DNA of 12,256 bases from Rhizobacter sp. (GTDB taxonomy: Bacteria; Pseudomonadota; Gammaproteobacteria; Burkholderiales; Burkholderiaceae): positions 1 through 12,256 of the forward strand of contig JACMKW010000391.1 in assembly GCA_014379885.1 (NCBI GenBank), read 5' to 3'. Positions 7,238 through 12,256 of the stretch are shown one piece after another; the first letter of the stretch is position 1, and each line of letters begins with the position of its first letter. Position numbers and translations under genes: made by a program. Below the pieces are notes generated by a model that saw nothing but the letters and a program-made list of their open reading frames with translations, was not told where the DNA came from and did not search any database.

Positions 7238-8059
7238 ATGAACTATCTGATCGGTGACCTGCAAGGCTGCTGCGACGCCCTGGAGCGCTTGCTCGCAAAG
7301 ATCGACTTCTCGCCGTCTCGCGACCATGTGTACTTTTTGGGCGACCTGGTGAACCGCGGCCCCGCGTCGCTCACCACGCTGCGGCGGTTGCATGGCTTGG
7401 GTGACGCCGCCACCTGCCTGTTGGGCAACCACGATCTGCACTTGCTGGCTGTCGCGCACGGCGTGCGACAAGCGGGGCGCAGCGACACGCTCACCGAGTT
7501 GCTGCAGGCGAGGGATCGCGACACGTTGATCGACTGGCTGCGCCGGCAACACATGGCAGTGCACGCGCACGGGTGGTTGATGGTGCATGCGGGCGTGGTG
7601 CCGCAGTGGGATCTGGCGACAACGCTGCAGCTGGCGGGCGAAGTCGAGCAAAGGCTTCAGAGCACAGACTTGGTGGGTTTTTTGCGCGTGATGTACGGCA
7701 ATGAACCGTCTCGCTGGGATGCCGGCTTGCAAGGTGACGCGCGGCTGCGCTTTGCCGTGAACGTGCTGACCCGCATCCGCTTTTGCAGCGCCGATGGCAC
7801 GCTGGACCTGCAGACCAAGGAAGGTGCAGGCGCTGCGCCGCCTGGTCTTCACCCCTGGTTCGACGCCCCGGGCAGGCAGACTGCGGGTGTGCCCACCGCC
7901 TTCGGCCACTGGTCGACGCTGGGCCTTGTCAACCGCCCGGATCTGCTCGCGCTGGACACCGGCTGCGTGTGGGGCGGGCAACTCACCGCAGTGCGGCTTG
8001 ATGGCGGTGTACGCGAAGTGATTCAAGTGCAGTGCGAGCAGTCGCAGCGCCCAGGCTGA
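7238..8059 (+). CDS. apaH: Symmetrical bis(5'-nucleosyl)-tetraphosphatase
   Basis: A 273-residue cytosolic metallophosphatase that splits Ap4A into two ADP and, in E. coli, also removes Np4 caps from RNA. Similarity to E. coli ApaH is evident along the whole length. Metal-site motifs are GDLQGC (6-11), GDLVNRGP (35-42), GNHDLHLLAV (63-72) and HAG (117-119). Also conserved are QWDL, the RIRFCSADG block, FGHWSTL and DTGCVWGGQLTAVRL near the C-terminus. The usual GDxHG is GDLQG here: the His is replaced by Gln. From memory this is frequent in betaproteobacterial ApaH, so activity is expected. The ATG at 7238 gives the family N-terminus; no strong Shine-Dalgarno sequence is visible. In E. coli apaH sits downstream of rsmA/apaG; here it is divergent from the CNNM/CBS gene and followed by tRNA-Ser 43 bases later. 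Confidence 0.96.
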   Translation: MNYLIGDLQGCCDALERLLAKIDFSPSRDHVYFLGDLVNRGPASLTTLRRLHGLGDAATCLLGNHDLHLLAVAHGVRQAGRSDTLTELLQARDRDTLIDWLRRQHMAVHAHGWLMVHAGVVPQWDLATTLQLAGEVEQRLQSTDLVGFLRVMYGNEPSRWDAGLQGDARLRFAVNVLTRIRFCSADGTLDLQTKEGAGAAPPGLHPWFDAPGRQTAGVPTAFGHWSTLGLVNRPDLLALDTGCVWGGQLTAVRLDGGVREVIQVQCEQSQRPG

Positions 8060-8085
8060 GCCTCATCCAGCCCGGCCGCTGCGAC

Positions 8086-8098
8086 TACAATCGCGCGT
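8086..8098 (+). promoter_or_regulatory. -10 box and discriminator of the tRNA-Ser promoter
   Basis: TACAAT (8086-8091), followed by CGCGCG, lies 11 bases before the mature tRNA-Ser 5' end. It resembles the tRNA-Thr promoter (TATAATCTCGCGCTTC against TACAATCGCGCGTTCT). A -35 element is not clear. The site sits just after the apaH stop. Confidence 0.55.
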
Positions 8099-8102
8099 TC
8101 TC

Positions 8103-8190
8103 GGAAGCGTGGCAGAGTGGTCGATTGCACCGGTCTTGAAAACCGGCGACGGGCAACCGTCCGTGAGTTCGAATCTCACCGCTTCCGCCA
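8103..8190 (+). tRNA. tRNA-Ser (anticodon UGA)
   Basis: A complete 88-nt class II tRNA with encoded CCA. The acceptor GGAAGCG (8103-8109) pairs with CGCTTCC (8180-8186); G8187 is the discriminator and CCA is 8188-8190. The anticodon stem CCGGT/ACCGG encloses loop CTTGAAA, giving anticodon TGA at 8137-8139 (reads UCA and related Ser codons). The long variable arm CGACGGGCAACCGTCCG and the T loop TTCGAAT confirm a serine tRNA. Confidence 0.97.
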
Positions 8191-8207
8191 ACCGTGGAGC
8201 ACGGTTG
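8189..8207 (+). terminator. Hairpin at the 3' end of tRNA-Ser
   Basis: CAACCGT (8189-8195) and ACGGTTG (8201-8207) form a 7-bp stem with a 5-nt GGAGC loop. The stem begins inside the tRNA CCA end. No T tract follows, so it is at best a weak terminator or a processing structure. The left arm also resembles CAACCGT of the tRNA variable arm. Confidence 0.35.
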
Positions 8208-8266
8208 CCAACCTCAAAGGCAACGTTCATGTGCTTGAGCCCGCGGGTCAGCATGGTGCTGTTGTA

Positions 8267-8297
8267 GGCGAAATCTCCCCCGTTTCGGGGGATCGCC
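8267..8297. repeat. Strong GC hairpin in the tRNA-Ser to hypothetical gene gap
   Basis: TCCCCCG (8276-8282), loop TTT, CGGGGGA (8286-8292) form a 7-bp stem. It can be extended by GGCGA (8267-8271) with TCGCC (8293-8297) across a 4-nt bulge. It lies midway in the 269-bp gap 8191-8459. No T tract follows on either strand. I saw no other clear gene or promoter in that gap. Confidence 0.45.
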
Positions 8298-8459
8298 ACC
8301 TACGAACGCTGGCGACCGTGACATGCATCCTTCCCTTGGCAAGCCCCTCGCCCATACATTGGCCCCATGGCTGCAGCAAGCGTTGCTGCCCATGTGCAAG
8401 GGGTAAGTCATGTGCCGTTTACCAACTCACGACAACAACAAGAATCAGGGTGCTGCGCC

Positions 8460-8855
8460 ATGAGCGCGGGCGTCAATCTGTGGCTTGCCGCCGCTGTTGT
8501 CGCGGCAACGGTCATCATTCAGTGGGTGCTGCTTCGGGCGAGATACCTGAAGGGGCTCAGCCTGCAGCGCGCGCGACACGCGCAACATCAACAGGCCACG
8601 AACCAGCAGATCGAGCAGTCGAAGCGCCAGATTGCACAACTGCGAATCGACCTGTCCACCGCGAGGGCGCAACTCGTGCGCAACGCTGCGAAAGAGCGCC
8701 CGCTGTCACCTCAGCGGCCTCGGCCTTCGGTGGCGCCAGCCCACCAGCTTAATGATGCCCCGCCAACACGCAGTACCTTGCCGATTGACGGCTTCGCTGA
8801 CACGCTGCCGACGCCACAATTTCCGCATGATCCGGCCCTGCTGATTCGCCGCTGA
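8460..8855 (+). CDS. Small membrane-anchored coiled-coil hypothetical protein
   Basis: A 131-residue protein with one N-terminal transmembrane segment (about residues 6-26), then a basic, Gln-rich helical stretch likely to form a coiled coil (about 33-78). The tail (80-126) is Pro-rich and probably disordered. There is no lipobox, so the first segment probably stays as a membrane anchor with the bulk in the cytoplasm, since basic residues (RARYLKGLSLQRARH) follow it. No family is recognised. The ATG at 8460 has AGGG about 10 bases upstream; an in-frame ATG at 8367 would add 31 low-quality residues before the membrane segment. It is convergent with the lipoprotein gene, 17 bases apart. The membrane-plus-coiled-coil plan recalls small accessory proteins, but no function is claimed. 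Confidence 0.65.
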   Translation: MSAGVNLWLAAAVVAATVIIQWVLLRARYLKGLSLQRARHAQHQQATNQQIEQSKRQIAQLRIDLSTARAQLVRNAAKERPLSPQRPRPSVAPAHQLNDAPPTRSTLPIDGFADTLPTPQFPHDPALLIRR

Positions 8856-8872
8856 CGCGGCCTCCACAGACC

Positions 8873-9511
8873 CTAGAATAACCCTGCCTTCGTCGCACCT
8901 GCCACCACCTTCTGAGCCAGAGACGACACCTGCGCATTCACATCGCCCGAGGGGGACTCGCTGGCACGGGCCGTCCACATCAAGCGCCCACTGGCCACAT
9001 CGGTCACCGACGCGTTGGCCGCATAACCGGTTTCGACCTTGCTGCCACCGATGGGGGCTGACACGCCCACGCCGCCCCCCACACCGCCACCAAACCCACC
9101 CAGGCCGATGCCCAGCGTAAAACCTGGCTTGGCCACCGTGCCGTTTGGCGCGACGGCGGTCACCAGCACGGCCTTGGCATTGGCGGCCTTGGCCGCAGCG
9201 ACGTAAGGCGCTGGCCCGCCGGGGGCGGTGGCCGCAGCGTCACCCACGTCAGGCGCTGCGATGGGCACCGCGCCAGCAGCGACAACCTGCGCACTCACCT
9301 GGTCGATGCACACGCGCCTGAGCACCTGGTCTTGCGCTTCGCAGACCACCAGCACACGTGCTCCGCGCAAGGGCGTGCCCGTGGCGAGCTGCGGGTCGGC
9401 CCACTGGGCGTCGAGCTGGGTCGAGGCGCAGCCGGCGAGCAACACGGCGGCGCAAGCTCCAGCACTGGCAAGCCGCCACGAAGATTCGAGCAATGGATTG
9501 AATGCGGCCAT
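8873..9511 (-). CDS. Glycine-rich lipoprotein of unknown function
   Basis: A 212-residue predicted lipoprotein. The signal peptide carries lipobox LAGC (25-28), so Cys28 should be lipidated; the next residues are AST, without an Asp at +2, which favours outer-membrane sorting. The mature part has a ligand- or nucleotide-like LRGARVLVVCEAQDQVLRR segment near 48-66, a VLVTAVAPNG strand around 115-124, and a striking Gly run (GIGLGGFGGGVGGGVGVSAP, about 134-153). A typical beta-strand module follows (ASVTDVASGRLMWTARAS). The last part resembles small lipoproteins that report a dose of 'variant along a gradient' only loosely, so no family is assigned. ATG 9511 is preceded by GAAGGGAAG at a suitable distance. 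It lies 102 bases after the second cyclase gene on the same strand. Confidence 0.8.
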   Translation of the reverse strand: MAAFNPLLESSWRLASAGACAAVLLAGCASTQLDAQWADPQLATGTPLRGARVLVVCEAQDQVLRRVCIDQVSAQVVAAGAVPIAAPDVGDAAATAPGGPAPYVAAAKAANAKAVLVTAVAPNGTVAKPGFTLGIGLGGFGGGVGGGVGVSAPIGGSKVETGYAANASVTDVASGRLMWTARASESPSGDVNAQVSSLAQKVVAGATKAGLF

Positions 9512-9554
9512 GGGGACTTCCCTTCTAAAGTGAAACGATCATCGGGCTCAAGTT

Positions 9555-9569
9555 CGATTCGCCGAATCG
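9555..9569. repeat. 15-bp palindrome upstream of the lipoprotein gene
   Basis: CGATTCG (9555-9561), one central C, then CGAATCG (9563-9569) form a perfect inverted repeat in the 102-bp gap between the cyclase stop and the lipoprotein start. It could be an operator for the lipoprotein gene or part of a weak terminator for the cyclase. No T tract follows on the minus strand. Confidence 0.5.
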
Positions 9570-9613
9570 CTTCTGGTTCACCCCAGACTCAGCAAGGGCA
9601 CCGTGCTCGCCGT

Positions 9614-11326
9614 TCAGCCTACGCAGGTGCGGTTCTTGCCCGTTCGTTTGGCCTCGTACAAGGCTTCGTCAGCGCGTTCCAGCGCCACTTCGATGCGCTC
9701 GCCTGGCCGGTAGGCCGTGACGCCGGCCGAGAACGTCACGAACACATGTTTGTTCTCATGCATGAACAAACCACCGCTGAGCGAGCGCTGCAAGCGCGTG
9801 AGGATCTGCTCGCCTTCGGCCACCGGTGTGTTGGGCAACAGCACCACGAATTCTTCGCCGCCGTAGCGTGCCACCAGGTCCATCGGGCGCAAGGCCTTGC
9901 TGACCACGTCGGCCAGTGTCTTGAGTGCCACGTCACCGGCGTTGTGGCCGAGCTCGTCGTTGAGCTTCTTGAAGTTGTCGACGTCGAGCAGGCCAATGGC
10001 GAGCGGCGTGCCCTCGCGTTCCAGCCGTGAGCGTTCCGCATCGAACGCCTGCATCAGCCCGCGGCGGTTGGCGATCCTTGTCAGCTGGTCGGTGGAGACT
10101 TCTTCAGACAGGCGGCGCAGCTCGGTTTCGAGCTCGACCACACGCTCCGACAAATCGGTGGCGCGGGTATGTTCGTAATGCAGCTTGCCCTGCGCCACTT
10201 TCACCAGCGACTGCACGGTGCGGCTTTCTTCCACCATCTCTCGCACCACACCGGCCAGGCTTTCGAGTGAATCGGCCTTGTCGATCACACCGGCGTAGCG
10301 GCCCAGGTTTTCATGGAAGCGGCCGGTCTGCGAACCCAGCTCGCCCAGCTCGCTGAGCATCTGGTTGATCAGCGCTTTGAGGGAATCTTGCGCCTTGGCG
10401 CGTTCCACACGAAGTTGTTTTTGCCGCTCGCGGGTGTTGTCGAGCAGCTCACTCACCGAGCGCACGCTGCGCGCCGTGAGGCCGAACTCGATCTCGTTGC
10501 GCATGGCCTCGCATTGACCCTTGGCCCAGCTTTCGTCTTCGGCCAGCTCGGTCAGGCTGGCGGTGAGCTGCGTGCACAGGCCGCTGAGCTGGTCGATCAG
10601 GTGATGGCGGTGCGCGAGCACGCGCGCGGCGCGTTTGCACAACTGGTCGAGCTCATCACTCTGCCCGACGGTCGGGCCGCGTTCGCGAATGCGTTGTGTG
10701 AGTGCGGCCAGCTCGTCGGCCAGCTCGGCATTGGCGGCTGGCGGCGGAGGCATCGCGAGTTGCAAGGTGCCGCCGAGGCTCGCAAGCAGCTCTTGCCAGA
10801 TCGGGTTTGAAGCTTCAACGGCCGGGCCGGAACCGGGGCCGGCCGCATCGATCAGGGGCGCGGGCTGCGTCGGGTCGGCCCAGGGCTGTTCAACCACGAC
10901 CTGCAAGGCCTCGGGGTCGACCGCACCATCGATGGTGTCGCTCTCCCAGCCGGCCAGCAGCTGGCCCAGGCGCTGCTGCAGGCGCTGCACATCGCTGCGC
11001 GAGCTGGAGAGCACACGCTGCAGGCTGTCTTTTTTGCGCGCGGCCGTCCATTGGCGTCCACCTCGCTGCACGCCACGCACCACCCGTTCGATCAGGCCGG
11101 CGAGGGCAGCGGCTTGGGCGGCAGATTCTTCCTTGTCAGCCCCTGGCGCGGCCGCCACCGCGGCTGGCGGCGACGTGCCAGCTTCCTGGTGGTAAGCGCG
11201 TGCGTAGTTCTCGGGAGTGGGTTCGAGTTTTTCGATCACCAGCCGGCGCAGCGCGGCCTTGGCCAATTGAGGCGGCAGGTTCTCGGCGCCGGCTCGTGGT
11301 GCGGCGGCGCGTGTCGTCGTGTCCAT
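9614..11326 (-). CDS. Diguanylate cyclase (GGDEF) with large uncharacterised N-terminal region
   Basis: A 570-residue predicted cytosolic cyclic-di-GMP synthase. The C-terminal GGDEF domain (about 408-570) contains STDQLTRIANRRG, LLDVDNFKKLNDELGHNAGD, active-site GGEEF (489-493) and an inhibitory-site RxxD as RPMD (480-483), at the normal spacing. The first ~405 residues have no recognised sensor domain. They start with a helical segment containing LEPTPENYARAY (34-45), then an Ala/Pro-rich linker, then long helices (about 205-405) rich in Glu, Arg and Leu that probably form a coiled coil. No transmembrane segment is seen, so a soluble signal or partner is likely sensed. ATG 11326 lacks a clear Shine-Dalgarno sequence but no better start is near. 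The upstream gap of 192 bases to the EAL gene holds a repeat element; the lipoprotein follows 102 bases later. Confidence 0.93.
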   Translation of the reverse strand: MDTTTRAAAPRAGAENLPPQLAKAALRRLVIEKLEPTPENYARAYHQEAGTSPPAAVAAAPGADKEESAAQAAALAGLIERVVRGVQRGGRQWTAARKKDSLQRVLSSSRSDVQRLQQRLGQLLAGWESDTIDGAVDPEALQVVVEQPWADPTQPAPLIDAAGPGSGPAVEASNPIWQELLASLGGTLQLAMPPPPAANAELADELAALTQRIRERGPTVGQSDELDQLCKRAARVLAHRHHLIDQLSGLCTQLTASLTELAEDESWAKGQCEAMRNEIEFGLTARSVRSVSELLDNTRERQKQLRVERAKAQDSLKALINQMLSELGELGSQTGRFHENLGRYAGVIDKADSLESLAGVVREMVEESRTVQSLVKVAQGKLHYEHTRATDLSERVVELETELRRLSEEVSTDQLTRIANRRGLMQAFDAERSRLEREGTPLAIGLLDVDNFKKLNDELGHNAGDVALKTLADVVSKALRPMDLVARYGGEEFVVLLPNTPVAEGEQILTRLQRSLSGGLFMHENKHVFVTFSAGVTAYRPGERIEVALERADEALYEAKRTGKNRTCVG

Positions 11327-11372
11327 GGAATCAGACAGAAAGTTGAGAGACGCGAACTCAGCCGGCGCCGAG

Positions 11373-11518
11373 CTGCCTCAGGGCGGCTGAGCGACCCCTC
11401 GGGGGGCCAAGTGTGGACGTGAACAGTCCAGTGGACTGTTCACGCCTCACGAGGGGCTGGGCCATTGGGCCAGCGCGGCCTGCAAGGCAGGAGCGCAGCG
11501 ACGTGGGGGCCGACATCA
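11373..11518. repeat. GC-rich palindromic intergenic repeat (REP/BIME-like)
   Basis: The gap between the EAL stop and the second cyclase start is filled by nested inverted repeats. The core (11418-11444) is a perfect 27-bp palindrome: arm CGTGAACAGTCCA, one central G, and its exact complement. It is enclosed by CCCCTCG (11395-11401) and CGAGGGG (11450-11456). To the left, AGCTGCC/GGCGGCT (from 11371) forms a further stem; to the right lies CCTGC-AAG-GCAGG (11480-11492). From memory, GC-rich intergenic repeats with CCCCTCGGGGG cores are abundant in Comamonadaceae-like genomes. Copy number here cannot be seen from one window. It may end or stabilise transcripts. Confidence 0.7.
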
Positions 11519-12256
11519 CTAGCCCAGAGGCGTGAAGCGTGTTCGCGCGTCCACGGCGGCACGAAGGGCATCAGCGGCATCCGACTCGTCGGCGTTGACG
11601 ATCCACGGCGCCTTGCGCGGCAACACAGTTTGTTCGAGCCACTGCTCCAGCAACTCGGGCGGTTGCGCCTTGCTGAACAAGAAGCCCTGCATCACCACGC
11701 AGCCGAGGCGGTGCAGCACTTCCATCTGGCGCATGTTTTCAACACCCTCGGCGATCACACGCAGGCCAAGCGAGCGGGCCAGCGCAATGATGGCGGTGAC
11801 CACGGCCGAGCTCTGCGGCGTCATGCCCAGGTCGCGCACGAAGGAGCGGTCAATCTTCAGCTCGCTGATGGGCAAGGTGGTGAGGTAGGCGAGCGATGAA
11901 TAGCCGGTGCCGAAATCGTCAATCGAAATCTCGACACCAATCTCGTTCAGCCGGTGCAGCGACGGGATGACGTTCTGCAAATCCTTCATCAGCCCGGTTT
12001 CGGTGATCTCGAGCTCGATGGCATGGTGCGGTACGCCATACAGCGTGACGGCCTGATGGATGTTTTCGACCAGGTCGGTGCGCTCGAACAAGCGGTTGGG
12101 CAAGTTGACGGCAATCGAATCGGCGAAGCCGAAGCTGTCTTGCCACAAGCGCGCCTGGCGTGCGGCTTCGCGGATGGCCCATTCGCTGAGCGGAATGATC
12201 AAGCCGGTTTCTTCAGCCAAGGGAATGAAGTCGCCTGGCGGCACCAGCACGCTGCC
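11519..12256 (-). CDS. EAL-domain cyclic-di-GMP phosphodiesterase, C-terminal part (5' end off window)
   Basis: The last 245 residues of an EAL domain, which linearises cyclic di-GMP to pGpG. The frame is open to the right edge, so the EAL motif itself and any sensory, PAS or GGDEF part are missing. Counting from the window edge, the expected metal and catalytic residues are all present: Asn51 (AVNLPN), Glu83 (ELEITET), Asp113-Asp114 in DDFGTGYSSL, Lys134 (LKIDRSF), Glu170 (AEGVE) and Gln190 (MQGFLFSKA). Loop 6 (DDFGTGYSS) is canonical, so the enzyme is predicted active. A ~35-residue tail follows the domain. It is on the same strand as the cyclase 192 bases downstream, separated by the palindromic repeat; opposing activities next to each other suggest local c-di-GMP control, but this is inference. 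Confidence 0.93.
   Translation of the reverse strand, partial: GSVLVPPGDFIPLAEETGLIIPLSEWAIREAARQARLWQDSFGFADSIAVNLPNRLFERTDLVENIHQAVTLYGVPHHAIELEITETGLMKDLQNVIPSLHRLNEIGVEISIDDFGTGYSSLAYLTTLPISELKIDRSFVRDLGMTPQSSAVVTAIIALARSLGLRVIAEGVENMRQMEVLHRLGCVVMQGFLFSKAQPPELLEQWLEQTVLPRKAPWIVNADESDAADALRAAVDARTRFTPLG

Noticed and set aside
7145..8026. Upstream extension of the CNNM/CBS frame by 294 codons
   Set aside because: It is exactly antisense to apaH, which is strongly supported. The family start MDIALL at 7144 is clear.
8063..8299. Minus-strand open frame of 78 codons overlapping tRNA-Ser
   Set aside because: The AEAVRFELTDGCPSPVFKTGAIDHSATLP segment class is antisense tRNA-Ser, often misannotated as a protein. 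Rejected as a gene.
8336..8360. TTGGCA ... TACATT as a promoter for the coiled-coil protein gene
   Set aside because: The spacer is only 13 bases, too short for a sigma-70 promoter.
1..12256. CRISPR array, prophage, transposon or defence island
   Set aside because: No regularly spaced repeats, transposase, integrase, restriction, toxin-antitoxin or Cas-like frames were found on either strand.

Overview
The window is a 12.3 kb piece of a high-GC bacterial chromosome. Gene content and protein character point to Betaproteobacteria, order Burkholderiales, plausibly the Rubrivivax/Leptothrix/Comamonadaceae neighbourhood: class I fructose-1,6-bisphosphatase, an ApaH with the GDLQG variant, a CNNM/HlyC-type CBS protein, GGDEF and EAL proteins, and a GC-rich intergenic repeat. 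The genus is inference. Coding density is high, with short gaps and many small same-strand or convergent gene groups. It reads as core chromosome: no transposase, integrase, phage gene, toxin or CRISPR array was seen.

Layout, left to right. (1) 1-1134, plus strand: the 3' end of fbp, one base from a histidine-phosphatase-family gene. (2) 1178-1253: tRNA-Thr(CGU) with a clear -10 box and an intrinsic terminator, then a VanZ-family membrane protein (1341-1823). (3) 1841-3486, minus strand: homogentisate 1,2-dioxygenase (hmgA, tyrosine/phenylalanine catabolism) followed by an 82-residue hypothetical gene. (4) 3710-4051, plus strand: a small exported protein of unknown function, divergent from hmgA. 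(5) 4098-7144, minus strand: a CNNM/CorC-family membrane protein with CBS domains, then a TPR-GGDEF diguanylate cyclase. (6) 7238-8059, plus strand: apaH, then tRNA-Ser(UGA) at 8103-8190 and a small membrane/coiled-coil hypothetical (8460-8855). (7) 8873-12256, minus strand: a glycine-rich lipoprotein, a second diguanylate cyclase with an uncharacterised N-terminal region, a 130-bp intergenic repeat with a perfect 27-bp palindrome, and the C-terminal part of an EAL-domain phosphodiesterase that runs off the window.

The main functional theme is cyclic di-GMP. Two cyclases with intact GGEEF active sites and RxxD inhibitory sites, and one phosphodiesterase whose visible catalytic residues are all present, lie within 8.2 kb. 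The other genes are housekeeping: gluconeogenesis, Ap4A hydrolysis, tRNAs, aromatic amino-acid breakdown. I found no convincing previously undescribed multi-gene system. The items most worth a second look are the palindromic repeat between the EAL and GGDEF genes, the N-terminal region of the second cyclase, and several small uncharacterised genes.
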